Below are positions 48,546 through 60,129 of a stretch of 64,000 nucleotides of DNA, piece after piece. The notes beneath the pieces are model-generated. The model was given only the letters and a program-made list of their open reading frames with translations. It did not search any database and was not told the DNA's origin. The stretch covers positions 150,425,640 through 150,489,639 of the forward strand of contig CM043955.1 of the NCBI GenBank assembly GCA_014529385.2, read 5' to 3'. A program made the translations under genes and the position numbers. Each line of letters begins with the position of its first letter. Within the stretch, counting starts at the first letter, position 1. This DNA is from Adiantum capillus-veneris. Its lineage: Eukaryota > Streptophyta > Polypodiopsida > Polypodiales > Pteridaceae.

Positions 48546-48690
48546 CTTTCACAAATTAGGGAATTTTTTTGAATTTGTTTGGTCATTTTATGCTCAAAAG
48601 GGAATATTTTTGGGTTAAAAACAACCAAAGAAGGCAATAAAATGAAAAAAAACCCCACTTTGGGTCAAATATAGCTAAAAATGCACAACA

Positions 48691-49000
48691 GTCACGATAC
48701 CATGATCATAAGCAAGGGTTGTGCTCGTGTAGGACCAAATACTAGGATTTTCACCCTTTTGAGAGAGGATACATATGGTTTCTGTATGGTGCAGTAGTGC
48801 AGTCTTTCCTTGCTTCTCCCTTGTTCTTGAGTGTGTGAGGGTGCCAATTAGGGTTTTCTCTCCTCTGATAAGTGGGTGAACTTTACTATGGAAGTGATTA
48901 AACTTCCATAAATGTATGTCGTCAAAGAATCCATGGAGGAAGCTAAGGTTTTCCATAGGGCAAACTAGCATTGAATCTCTACAATAGGAGGCAAGGCACA
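48691..49000 (-). repeat. probable primer site and 5' LTR of the copia gag relic
   Basis: On the minus strand 48702-48691 reads TGGTATCGTGAC, a degenerate initiator-Met primer site, preceded by ...TATGATCA, an LTR-like CA end at 48703. The LTR should extend rightward; its far end is not visible because no partner is in the window, so 49000 is only a placeholder. Confidence 0.45.
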
Positions 49001-49377
49001 CTTGAGTTTTGAGTCGATTTTGAGCTTGCCTATGAGTGGAGCTTTCACGACTTAACTAAATGTTTGATTGTGTTTCTCTCTTGAATATGTGGTGTGTGTT
49101 GTCTTGGCTAACAACTTCCGAGACGTACCACTAACTTCTCGACAATGTGGTGCCACTCAGTGAGTGCGACGCACTATTCACGACGTGGCTCCACTTTCAA
49201 TACCTTCATTGTGGATGCGAAGGGCCACCATTTGTCTCTCTCTCTCTCTCGAGTCTCAAAGGGTCAAGACTCGATACCACTTTGACCTTTTTCACTAGGT
49301 AATTGTACTCCAGCTATATGTGCATTGCAACCTTCCTGTGCATGATCAAAGCCCTAGAGGTTTAAGCAGAGGACAGC

Positions 49378-50674
49378 ATGGAAGCTCTGCTGAAAAGGGT
49401 AGCTGCATCGCGCAAGTACAGTAGCAAGCTCTACCAGCAGCAGTTATGGAAGCGCCATCTCGATCTCTCCTCTCTTCCCGTAACAGGTTCTTATGCTCGC
49501 CAGCGCCTGCACCCAGACTGGAAGCAGATGGATAACAGGATTCGGCGCATGGAATCCAGGTTAGCAAAAATGTTACTTGTCACTGCAGCACACATATGCC
49601 CAAACACTCATCCTTACGTGCTCTCAAACTTTGAGAATGTACTCCTGTCAGAGGCAAGAATGAAGCGTGCAGGTAAGAGAAGTGTCTATACGAGTGCACA
49701 ATACCATTTGTTATCCGTCACACAGAGAGCTTAAATGAATTGTGCATTGCCTTATGGGTCACAACGCTCTTCACACAACATTTCACCAGTTTCCACATTT
49801 CATGCACATGCACACCTTTGTGTGAATACTTATATATAGTGCTAGACAACTTATTTGATTTGAGTTTGATATTGTGAAGGTTAGCAGACTTTCGGATTCT
49901 CTGTAACGAAGTACGAATACAGAAAAATAGATTGGAACAGAATGATGATTCCTTTCCCACTGCACGTCTAGAAGCCCTCATCAAAGAAAAAGAGGCCGAG
50001 GTTGTAACAGAGAGAGCTTCTATCATCTCTGACCTTCAGTATCTAACAGCGACATTCGTGGAAGGAGCAACAAGAGAGTATGTGGCACTTCGAAAGTTTT
50101 TCATACTTTTTTTGTATCATACCATTCGGCTTGCTTTTGAGAATCTCTCAGATGAAGACTTTGAGAAGTTTTTCATGGAGAACTCTGATGGTGTCTCGTT
50201 TGATGTTCCGGGGAGGGGTACAGTTTCTTTTGCTCCGCACCTTTGCAAGAAAATTGCCAGCGCCAGCAAGAAGCTCACTGTCACAACATCTGGTGTGGAT
50301 ACTTCTGCCATTGCAATTGCATTTGCTATTTTGCAGGCTCCACATCACAGGCATTGTGTTTCTCCTGATTGCCGAAGAGAGGACTGTATTTGTGTGAAAT
50401 CTGACTACGAGGAACTATTTGAGGCTTTTTTCAAAGAGTCGGCCAGGTCAATAGGGCATCAGAAGGCCAGAGGGGAGCTTTCAGCAGCTTATGAAGTATT
50501 ATTGACATTTCCAACCAAGGAGCTTGAGAAGGAGAAGGAGCCAGAGCCAGAGCCAGAACCGGTGAGTGGACTGTGGATCATGTGTCTCTTTTACTACTGA
50601 ATAAGTAAGGTCGTAATCTTACTTATACCCTCTCTGTACAGGTCAAGCAACAAGCTACCTTTCGAATTGGTTAA
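49378..50674 (+). CDS. three-exon gene, 333-residue protein of unknown function
   Basis: Exon 1 49378-49672, intron GTAAGA...TTAGCAG (49673-49887), exon 2 49888-50561, intron GTGAGT...GTACAG (50562-50641), exon 3 50642-50674 ending TAA. The joined frame stays open (1002 bases). An in-frame TAA 18 bases upstream supports this ATG. Visible in the protein: a basic N-terminus (RHLDLSSLP, R..MESRLAKML), charged helical stretch about 85-145 (LEALIKEKEAEVV), hydrophobic FFILFLYHTIRLAF at about 169-182, a cysteine cluster C-x4-C-x4-C-x-C at 255-267, and a (EP)n tail just before the exon 2 end. No transposon motif. I do not recognise the family. Splicing is inferred from consensus and frame only. Confidence 0.65.
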
Positions 50675-50804
50675 TGGCAGGATCCGGTATGATTGGCATA
50701 GGAACCTGCGTGCTGCATGCAGTAAGTGCGCTGTCTAGCATGTACACTCACTCATGCAGTCGCAAGAGAGAAGTTGTTGAGTCTGATAACCGTGTAGTGA
50801 GACT

Positions 50805-50810
50805 AATAAA
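50805..50810 (+). terminator. poly(A) signal AATAAA
   Basis: AATAAA about 130 bases after the stop codon of the three-exon gene, followed by T-rich sequence; a plausible near-upstream polyadenylation element. Confidence 0.55.
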
Positions 50811-52060
50811 GATTTTTATGTAAAAACCACTTGCTCAATTGTAAATTGGACCATACTATGCTGCTTTGAAATCATGTCCTCTGTAATAGTGTGAGATAAA
50901 AAGGAAAAAAAATAAAATTTATTTTACGTGCTTTAAAAGTTGGTCGGTTAACACTCAAGGCTCATTGAACTGTGGAATGGCTGGTGGTGCTGCTGTAGTT
51001 GGGTTGGTGTGAAACCAATTTTTTCTCACAAAGAATATTGGAAGACCTGCCCCATGGGATCAGCAAGTAGTAATCGCTAGTATTTGTAAAGATGGAACAC
51101 AATAGTTGCAGAATTTGATATAGTAAAAGGCTGGATAAATTAGGTGTCTTTGTCGGGAGAGTTGGTAGTGCCATTGCTGTTGATCTTGTAGGAAATCATT
51201 TGTTGCACAAGTGTCAAGTATCATATTTAGACTTGTGTGAGTAAATGATGCGAGTACTTCTTTGTGTTTGTGTGTTGTTGAGCTAGTTTGCTAGCAATTG
51301 AGAGCCAGGGGCTTTAAAGGTTGAGACAAATGCTATAAGGCTTTTAAAGTTCAACAACGGAAAAGAGAGAAGAATGAACATTTAAGAATTTACTTGACAG
51401 GGTTAGGGGATAGGCAGGGTTAGGGGATAGGCTTCTTGAATAGGTCTAAGAGGTAATTGGCCATTGCTTTTACGCGGCCTAATGTGGTGTTCCTACCTGT
51501 ACGAAAGTGGTTTTGACTTGACTCTTAAGATTGAGCAAGAGTTTGCATCAGTTGTCTAATGTGTTTCTTTGGAGAAGCCCGTCTCTTTTGAAAGGGTTAT
51601 TTGTTTAGCTCTTAATGTCTCTTCATCCGATTATCTTGAGCAACTTCTCTCTCTAGAGAAGATTTAGTTTGTAAAGGACAAATATTCTCAGTTATTTTTT
51701 GCCTTTTTGTTGTTTTTGTCCATTTACTAAGAAGTATATAGGACGAAGATACTGAGAGAAGATCCAGAAGAAGCAAGGAGAGGAATTGTTTGTCTTCTAA
51801 CAAAAAGAGTATATTTATGATATATACGACAATAGATGATGAAGGAAGAAGATTGGGAGGATGTTTGACCACTTTGGGACAGGTTTGACATACATTATCC
51901 AAGGGTCGACCGACGCCTTGGACAATTATTTGCGATCAAGTTTCCAACGAAATGTTCCATGCAGTCTTTTCTCATGAAGGCTAATGTTATTCATGCTCAA
52001 CCTGCTTTAGTACTCATGAAATGAAATTGTATAAGGAGTGCGAGACAGTGCTTAGGACAC
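50811..52060. other. spacer without recognised gene
   Basis: No frame with a recognisable domain. A short tandem CAGGGTTAGGGGATAGG-type doublet lies at about 51398-51432. Confidence 0.55.
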
Positions 52061-52061
52061 T

Positions 52062-52628
52062 ATGGTTACAAATCATGAAGGAAATGACGATCTCAGCTCT
52101 TTTCTCATTGAGGAGGAAGCCACGCTAATCACTCAAGGCAAAATTCGAGTTTCTGACAAAGGTGGTGAGGCACTTGCTGCTTCGGATTCCAAAAACAAAT
52201 CCATTAGCCATTGCTACAATTGTGGAAAGCGTCGTCATTTGTCTAAAGATTGCGGATCCAAAGGCAAAGACAAAAGCTCTACAAAGGACAAAGATAAAGG
52301 CAAGCATGATGAGGAATGTAGTGATAATGACAGGGAAGGATACAAAGGGGTTTGCCGATGTGCTAGAGAACATACTGGCAAGGGCTCCGGCCTTTTAGTC
52401 AAGAGGATACCGTTGCTGCCACTAGCTGTAGCCAGAGAGAGGCCTGTGAGTGGCAGAGAGGGGCAAACAATGCTCCCTACAAATAATTTGGACCATGAGT
52501 TAAAGTTAAAGTTATCGGTGTTTGGTTGGAGTTTAATGCACATGCATCTGGCAAGGAACCAATGTGACGTATCTAAAACACTATGGATATGCGTGCCAAT
52601 CCATTGTTGTTGGCAAGATTATGGATAG
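52062..52628 (+). pseudogene. copia gag C-terminal relic with zinc knuckle
   Basis: MVTNHEGNDDLSSFLIEEEA resembles the copia Gag segment L....E(E)....L..EE, and CYNCGKRRHLSKDC is a CCHC knuckle (near 52212), followed by a K/D-rich linker. Similarity to copia fades after about 52330; the remaining codons look random. Upstream capsid and downstream pol are missing. The knuckle would have bound element RNA; this fragment cannot work alone. Confidence 0.7.
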
Positions 52629-53064
52629 GATGTCTTTCAAAGTTCACTATCTAGGAAAGTTTGGACTAGATGTGTTCACAGCTCACGGATGCGGATTCTT
52701 GGACATACTGTGGTCTAGAGTTCAATTTTCTATGAGGCAACTGGTGCTCAATATGGAATTCTTATTAGGTGACATGTTGATAATAGCAAATCGGAGGTGT
52801 ATACAGAATGACAGATGTTGTTGAGTGTCCATGGTAGCTTTTTCATCGATTTGATCTCACTATTTATGTCCACTTTGAGCTGCAGAGAGCGTGTTAAAGT
52901 TCAAAGCATCTCAAGTGATTAGCCCAATGTGATACTGATATTTATTTTTGCTTTAGGTATTTATTTATCAAATCTTGAGTAGGGCAATTTGCTAAGGTGA
53001 GTATATAAGCACACTGAGCCCCCATTGTAAAATATACTAATTCATTCCAAGGTTGGTTGGTTCA

Positions 53065-53068
<4 letters not shown>

Positions 53069-53100
<32 letters not shown>
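53069..53100. repeat. (CT)n microsatellite
   Basis: CT run after CAGAATT. A TATATAAGC box at about 53001 lies upstream, so this may be an old LTR or promoter region, but no partner was found. Confidence 0.95.
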
Positions 53101-53103
<3 letters not shown>

Positions 53104-53962
53104 CTTCTGTCCTGCTTCCACGTTGTCAACTTTGATAGGAACTACATAGAGGAGTGTGTGAAGGCATGGGGAATCATCAACAAGTTGTTTATATGGTTAA
53201 TTAAGGTTGTTTTTGCTTCCAAAAGCATAAGAAGCAAGCTTTTTTATGCTTTTGCTATGTTCTCGAAATATTTAAAAACTCTCAAACAAGTGAGAATTAG
53301 GAAAGCTAAAGTGGGTGCTCTCGACAATCTTTGCGCATTGACGTGAATGAATTTCAGTTTTGACCACCTTCAAAAATCAAGGTTTATGGTTGCAAATTGA
53401 GATTTTTGCAGCATATGATCATTAAGAATATCTTGTCCCTTTTGATTTAAAGCATCTTAGAGTTGATATTCTTGACGATTTTCTTGGTTTCAACCTCTCA
53501 AGCATAGGATTTTTCTCAATGGACGCTTTGGAAGAAGCGATCATGCCTCGATGGTGATGAAAGATTATTGATTTGTAGATATAAGATGAAGTTATTCTAA
53601 ATCTTTTTGAGAAAGGTTTGAGAAGTTGACTCAAAGTTCAAACTATGTTGCATTCGTTTTATTTTTCTTTTTAATACTAAGTTAAGGGTGGTACGAGTAA
53701 GATAAGGATTGATGTATTGACATATAGGGAAGACATAGCCTAGTAGGATATATGTGCTAGATATACTCTAATAATTTGTGCTAATTTTTTCGATTTAATG
53801 CATCTTTCAGTGCTAGGCTTCATTATGGTTGAGTCTGCCCTTGATCTCCGAAGTCATGACAAAAACTCAGTATGCTGAACTTTGTGTTGATGTATGCTCA
53901 TGTATGCGTGCGTGTGGTGTGTTGTGTTGGGGAGCATATGTTAGTACCTAGTTCTACACCCA

Positions 53963-53967
53963 CTATT
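53963..53967. repeat. target-site duplication CTATT (left)
   Basis: Identical to 55219-55223 across the solo LTR. Confidence 0.92.
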
Positions 53968-55218
53968 TGTCACGTGACACATCCAACCCTACGTGTCCGT
54001 GGACAAGCTACAGCATAACAGGGTTCAATCAATCCAATCAGTCTAGATTAGAAGTGATCTGGCAATTTTGTGAGTCTATTCGTAGACCGTGCATGCCAAG
54101 TCACTTAGTGTAGATGCATATCCTCTGGTTGCACACAGCATGATCATCAATATTTCCATCAGAATCCATTAGAATCAGTTAGGGGATTTTTCCAGTGCAT
54201 TTAGCCTATTTTACCTATTTTTGGCATTTTTCACTTATTAATTTAAGTGACTTTCCAACAAAAGTAGGTGGGGCAGGTTTGCTAAGTTTGTATATAAGCA
54301 AACCAAAGTTAGCACTAAATGGCAGAAGAGGAAGCAGGAGCTCCACGCTCAACAGGCAACTTCTTAGCAGAACCCCCCAGGAGACCTAGCGTTTTTGCAG
54401 CAGAAGCCTAAAGCTAGCGTTTTGGGATCAGATCAGCCTTGGCGTGTTGGTGCACAGCAGATCAGCCCCGGCGCCATCGCTACATAGCAGATCAGCCTAG
54501 CGTTTTTGCATTTGCTGAACCACGGCGACAGAAAGACCAATTTCAGCCCCTAGCGTTTTTGATTTGCAGCACCACCTCAGCGTTTTTGTAGATCATCGCG
54601 ACGGAAAGTCAAGGAACATCAGCGTTTTCAGTTTTCAGCAGTTAGTACCTGCAGATCAAGTCCCGAACTTTGCAGATCTCACATTCCCGCAGCCCGCCGC
54701 ACGGTCAGTTTCTGCAAGGTTCACAGTTTCAGCCCGGAAAACGCAGATTTCAGCATCTGCATTTTCAGCGCTTCGTCGTCGCATCGTCGTCATCGACATA
54801 GAGTCATAATTCAGCAAATACAAGATTTGCAGATTTCAGCCCATAGCGTTTTTGGACAGCAATAGGAAGATTGCAGATTTCAGCCCTTAGGTCGACTTCG
54901 TCATCACGGTCGTCATCGTCGACATAGCCTAGACTTGCATTAGTCCCATGCATACCATTTGTACCAGATTGTGCAATCATAAGTAGACCGCTCTTGCCGA
55001 CGAGTAGGGCCTTGGTCTCTAGTGTCGTATCTCTCTTCTCTCTATCTCTCAGTCTCATACACTTGCATGCACAATGCCATTCACTTTGTTTGTGATCATA
55101 GCATTCTCTCATTAAGAACGGAAGGCTCTCCCTTCCATAAGAACAAAAGGAACCTTGAGCACAGTTCGGAGCACTCATCTTGAGCAAAGCGCAAACATTC
55201 ATTCCGCTGCACCTAACA
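53968..55218 (+). repeat. solo LTR, gypsy family B (1251 bp)
   Basis: TGTCACGTGAC...CCTAACA, flanked by CTATT on both sides with no internal element: the product of LTR-LTR recombination. Its inverted relative at 58358-59527 is attached to gypsy integrase sequence, which assigns the family. It has a perfect palindrome GTCACGTGAC (G-box core) at 53969-53978, a TATATAAG box at 54291-54298, and about seven AGCGTTTT(T)G words between 54388 and 54855, downstream of the TATA box. Confidence 0.9.
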
Positions 55219-55223
55219 CTATT
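55219..55223. repeat. target-site duplication CTATT (right)
   Basis: Matches 53963-53967. Confidence 0.92.
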
Positions 55224-55261
55224 GGGCACTGACGATGTTAGTGGGGATGTCGTGGTATTTG

Positions 55262-55400
55262 GTCAATACTATGCATGATGGAGCTGATGGTTATATTGTC
55301 TTGTGGGTGACTACCATGGGTCTATACCTTGCACTTTCCTTCAAGGGTGAATCTGGGCTTATCCTGGATTCATCTAAGTATATATATGTGCTAGATATAT
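55262..55400. repeat. fragment related to direct repeat D
   Basis: ATGCATGATGGAGCTGATG...CTTGTGGGTGACTACCATG...GTCTATACCTTGCA...ATCCTGGAT follows the same order as 14206-14415 in repeat D copy 1. A third, more diverged copy of part of that repeat. Confidence 0.6.
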
Positions 55401-57301
55401 TATGGGGATATGTAGGAGACTAAGGTACACACCAATTATAATCACTTTCAACGAGTGATCAAACGGAAACACAAGGATAATCGCAAACTACATACTTGGC
55501 AACACATTCAGTACTTCAAAACACCTTGGAAAGAGATGACACGACGCGTCTGAGTTCTGAGCCAAGACGCGCTGGCCCCAAAGACTGGCGCCTCTTTTGG
55601 TATTTCTTAATTATTGATCTGCAAAAGTTTTACCCATGTTGGGTGTAACAAACTTGGATACCCCAAGTCAAGATTCTACCGCAACACAGCAGCAAATTAA
55701 CTCACAAAACAACAGAGTCGACACGGCCCGGCGTAGTTCCGTGCCAAGAGATATTGGCCCCAAAGACTGGTGCACCTTTCGGTATTTATTTTTATATTAA
55801 TCTGTGAGCAAAGTACATTGGAGCCTTCGGGTGCTCGTTCTCAGACTCTATGTCTAGATGCTCTGAGAAGTGAGTCCCTAAGGCCACTTATACAGATTAC
55901 ATAGGGTTGCTAAAAGCAGAGTCCCCAAAAGCTTCTAAATTTAAAAGCAAGAACCTCCAAAAGGTTGCCAACGTAATTTACGGAGGTCCGTACGCTGCAG
56001 TCAGTGCAAAAAGCGGACACCGATACAGTTAGCGGAATTCGTGGAAATCCGTACGCCTTGCCACGTCAGCAAGTCAACGTGATTTTTGGCGTCCGTGTAG
56101 CTGGGCAACGTGCTATGTTTATTTTCTATGTATCCTCGGGGCCCCCTCGTCCCTTGGCCATAAGTTGGGACAACTTTATTGGGATGCCACGTCACCAATT
56201 TGTGACATACCCCCCTCTTGAAAGAATTGTAATCGCCCTCGATTATGCGTGCAAAACAGACAAAGGCCATAAATTGTCTTAGTAGACACTGACTGTTAGT
56301 ACCGACGCACTAGACATGACACATCTAGCATTTGTACAAAGCGACAGTCACATCATAGGACATAATTTGACTTCACATCACAAATCACAAACAAATTCAT
56401 TCCAAATCTCAGACCATGACCATCGGGAACGTATTTAGTAATTGCATCTAGATCCATTCCGGACCTCACGGATGCCCGATTAACTAATCCTTATTGCAAT
56501 CATGTCTATAGAGTTTTATGAGACCAAAATGCTACAATCATTTCGTCTTTCAGTTCCTGTGCTCAAACAAGTCAAGTACAAATCAATCTTCATTTTTGGA
56601 AATTCTGTCACAGACTGCTGATGTATCAAGCCCTGAAGAATGGAGCCAACTTGCAGATCCCAGCCGAGGGGCCTAAACCCTAAGAAGAACAAGTAACAGA
56701 AGAAGAAGTCCTACTAACTTATGGGGACCTTGTCCCATGGGGTCCCAGTGACAAAGGATTAAAATAAAGCAAGATCCACACACACAAAAAGAAAGACTCG
56801 CGGCAATACTGATGACGTGGCAGCTATACGGGCAGTTTTCGGAAATTCCGATGACAGTGATGACGTGGCAGGCTGTACGGATTTTTGCGTTTTGCGTTGA
56901 CTGTTGACGTGGCAGTTGTACAAAATTCCGTGATTTACATCGGTAGCTTTTTTGGCATTGCTTTTGGACAAGAAGCTTTTGAGTTTGAAGGCTTTTCATG
57001 TAAGCTACTTTTGGGGCCTAGGGCCTTTAAATATGAGGCCATGGGCTCATTCTTTGGCATGCTTCCTGGAGAAGATGCAAAGTCTGGAGTACCGGCTTGT
57101 ACTGTGTTGATGCAATATAAAGAAATACCGAAAGGGGCGCCAAGGTTTGGGGCCAATACTCTCTTGGGTGGAATTCCGCCACTGTGTCGCGTGTCGTCTC
57201 TCTCTCTCTCTCTCTCTCTCTCAGTTCAGTTGTTATTGAAGTGTTAACAGTATGGTCAGTCTGTTCTTTTCTATTGGCACGTGGTGCCCGTCTTGTGACA
57301 G
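55401..57301. other. region with iterated TGACGTGGCA sites, ending in a probable LTR end
   Basis: No gene recognised. TGACGTGGCAG occurs at 56813, 56861 and 56905; its reverse complement TGCCACGTCA at 56059 and 56185. AATCCGTACGCC..GCCACGTCA near 56047-56068 is an inverted counterpart of TGACGTGGCAGGCTGTACGGATT at 56861. The right end ...TGTGACA at 57300 followed by a primer-like site, with a CT run at 57195-57222 and AATATAAAG near 57112, suggests the 3' part of a 5' LTR. Confidence 0.5.
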
Positions 57302-57313
57302 TGGTATTAGAGC
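57302..57313 (+). other. probable primer-binding site
   Basis: TGGTATTAGAGC, one mismatch to the initiator-Met complement, one base after a TGTGACA LTR-like end. No coding region of this element was recognised downstream. Confidence 0.55.
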
Positions 57314-58118
57314 ATCAATTGCGTGCTTTTCTGAAAGCATACCGATCCTACCAAAGAGCAGACAAAGCAAACCAGAGACTAATGGAATTTTATTTGAAGT
57401 ATCTTCGGTTCCCGACCTCGGACTTATTAGCAACTCCCACCCTTCATACATTGCGCGTAGGATGCGCTCCCGTCTTCACCACTCATATCTTATAGGGCAT
57501 AAGCCAAAAAGATCACTTGCAAGAGAAGGATCCAAGATTTGTTTCGAGTCACTGTTTTTCTCAAAAGCAGTGCCATGCAGATGTTGATGTCTATAGCTAC
57601 CAAGCCGCACACTTCCAAGGACTTGGCAAGCTTTCAAGAAAATTTTTGCCCGAAGTTATATGGTTTCTGACATCTTCCTTCGGACTGCAACTTCTGGCAG
57701 AGTGGGGTATCCGGAAATGCTTGCCATGGAAACCCTAGTAGATTATAACTTGAAATTTCTCATTATCTCTCAGTAGGTGTCTCTTTTTGAGCTAAAAACT
57801 TGCTATATGTTGGGACTACCATCGCCGCCAGAGGAACACTGTCTGTCTAAGAGCTGATGGACCATGCTGTGGTCGGCTATGACCTTATGGCAGGAATCTA
57901 ACCCTAATTTTTGGTGCAGGTTTCAGGATGGAAAGTCAGTCGACTTTTCGAGCTCGACTGATGTCGAGATTGCTTTTTAAGTTTGAGTTCTGTTTGAGAA
58001 CTTGTTTGGTGATCCTGTTGGAATTTGTTTGAAATGGAGGTAAATGTTTTAAACTTGTCTTGGTGCCGATTTGAATTGTTTGACTCTGGTTTTAATACTG
58101 GTTTCAATGGTTGGTGAT
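57314..58118. other. no gene recognised
   Basis: Short frames only; presumably the leader of the fragment whose primer site is at 57302. Confidence 0.45.
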
Positions 58119-58340
58119 TTTACTCCTGGGTGGAGTATTGAGAAATGATGTTTGATAATGCTTTTTCATACTCATGGCCCAGACCCTTGTGGTTATTTGC
58201 GGGGGGAGTATTGAAATGTTTGAAAAGTGCTGTTTTACTCATGGCCCGAACCCTTGTGGTTATTTACGGGGTGAGTATTGTTGTTGTAACTCCCGGCCCG
58301 GACCTGGATGGTAATGTGGGAGGAGTATTAAGAAGTCTGA
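58119..58340. repeat. short tandem motif array
   Basis: Repeated phrases of the type ACTC(A/C).GGCCC.GACCCTTGTGG.TATTT.CGGGG.GAGTATT at about 58171, 58237 and 58289, with a partial copy (TACTCCTGGGTGGAGTATTG) at 58119; spacing 50-70 bases. It abuts the gypsy LTR. Confidence 0.7.
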
Positions 58341-58357
58341 GCAGTGGTTACTCTCAG

Positions 58358-59527
58358 TGTAAGGTGCAGCGGAAGTGAATGTTGAACTTTGCTCAAGATG
58401 AGTGCTCCAAAATGTGCTCAAGGGTTCCTTTTACTTACGGAAGGGAGAGCCTTCCGTTCCTTTAGTGAACGAGTGCAATGAACACAAACAAAGTGTTGAA
58501 CACTTTGAATGAAGGCGCTGAGACTGAGAGATAGAGAGAGAAGAATACGACACCAGAAAAGTTGTCAAACCCTCCTCCAAAGGCCCCACTCTCCATGGCG
58601 AGAGCGGTCTACTATTAATTGCACAAATCTCTACAATGCAATGGACTTGTCGACGTTGAGGACGATGACAAGATGGACTGAAATCTGAAAACGCTAATGG
58701 CTGAAATCTGCAAATCTTTTATCTGCTGAATTTTGACTCTATGTCGGTGATGACAGCGATGACGGCAATGCGACGACGACGCGCTGAAAACGCAGATGCT
58801 GAAATCTTCGTTCCGGGCTGAATGTGCAAACGATGGCTTATCTGACCGTGTCGTGAGGATCTATTGCGGGAAGGTGAGATCTGCGAGGTTTGGGGGCTGC
58901 GATACGGAGTCTATATGCTGGAAATGCAAAACGCTGATGCAGACATGGTACTTGTCGCTGAGGAATTGCAAAACACTGAGGTTGAATTGCTGTCCAAAAA
59001 CGCTAGGGCTGATCTGATGTCTGCAACAAAAACACTAGGGGTTTTGCTGTCGCCAGGCTGATCAGGAACTATTGAAAACGCTAGGCTTCTTCTGCTGTTG
59101 ATGAAAAACGCTGGCTGATCTCGGGTGGCTAAAAACGCTGTCTCCTTGCTGGTGTTGTTGAGAAGGTGCACTTCAGTTGTGGATGTTGCCTCTTCTTCCA
59201 GAAAACCCTAGCGCGCTAGCTTTTCTTATAGCTAAATTGCCCTACCCAGTTTCCAACAAAGTCACTCATTAATAATAACCGAAAAGTGGCTAAAATAGGG
59301 AAACTAGATTTTCTGCACTGTAAAATGCTCCTGACGGTATCTGATGGTACTGCTGATCATCATGCTGTGTGCAACCAGAGGATATGCATCTACTCTAAGT
59401 GCATGGATATGCACGGTCTGCGAATAGACTCAAAAAAGTGCCAGAACACTTCCTAAGCTAGGCTAACTGAACCTTTGTCATGAAGTAGCTTGTCCACATG
59501 CACATAGGGTCACATGTGCACGTGACA
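58358..59527 (-). repeat. 3' LTR of gypsy family B element (1170 bp)
   Basis: On the minus strand it starts TGTCACGTG and ends CCTTACA, aligning with the solo LTR 53968-55218 in opposite orientation. The purine tract AAAAAGGAGGGGA lies just upstream on the minus strand (59528-59540), so this is a 3' LTR. It also carries several AAAACGCT words. Its outer 5-mer CTCAG has no visible partner. Confidence 0.82.
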
Positions 59528-59540
59528 TCCCCTCCTTTTT

Positions 59541-60120
59541 GAAGTGAGGTACTGGTACCGATCTGCATGGATTCCTTGTAGGCTACCAACATTGCGGGAT
59601 AATCTTTGAAAAACTCTTCATCAACTCACACTGCTTCATGGGTTCCTCGATCCTTGAACTTCAAAAAGTATTGTCTCACTTGCTTCTTTGAACCATGGCG
59701 AAACCGATGCAACAACACTTGCTTCGGCTCCATGATTTCTGCTTTATTGATGATCTCCTGTTCTTCTTAATGACAGGAAATGGACCATACATTCGAAAAG
59801 ACAACTTTGGACACTTCTTTCCAACTTGCTTAAGGCGTTGCTTCATGATTCTTAAATACACCCATCCCTTGCCTTGATCAAAACATCCTGACGGTGCTTA
59901 TTAGCTGCCGTGAGTAAGACTCCTGAGCCTTGCTTAGCCGAAGCTTCACACTCTTAGAAATCTTATCCAACGACTTGACTTTCAGCATTGGCATCAAGCA
60001 TTTGACTGACTGAGCGAGTCAAAAGTGACTGGAATGGATGGCCAAAAGCTGCCTCATACGGAGTTCGACCAATGGCAGAGGAAAAAGAGTCATTCAAAAT
60101 AGCATGAACCAATGGGAGAT
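59541..60120 (-). pseudogene. gypsy integrase C-terminal fragment
   Basis: Minus-strand frames: from about 60120, LYLPLVHAILNDSFSSAIGRTPYEAAFG matches the end of the gypsy integrase core in shorter terms (YLP.V..A.N.S....G.TP(F/Y)E...G); then 59861-59676 has LRIMKQRLKQVGKKCPKLSFRMYGPFPVIKK, the typical GPF.V C-terminal domain (KLS.R..GPF.V). A stop and frameshifts separate the two. It is followed in order by the purine tract and 3' LTR. The rest of pol is missing to the right, where a copia LTR intrudes near 60130. Confidence 0.8.
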
Positions 60121-60129
60121 AGAGCTCTC

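Noticed and set aside
50079-50152. Additional 74-bp intron (GTATGT...CTCTCAG) in the three-exon gene
   Set aside because: Splice consensus is acceptable, but removing 74 bases breaks the frame that links cleanly to exon 3; kept as exon unless transcripts show otherwise.
51398-51432. TTAGGGG words as interstitial telomere repeats
   Set aside because: Only two copies with an irregular unit; not a TTTAGGG array.
53968-59527. Inverted pair read as terminal inverted repeats of one DNA transposon
   Set aside because: The left copy has its own CTATT duplication on both sides and the right one has a purine tract and gypsy integrase attached, so they are two separate LTRs in opposite orientation.
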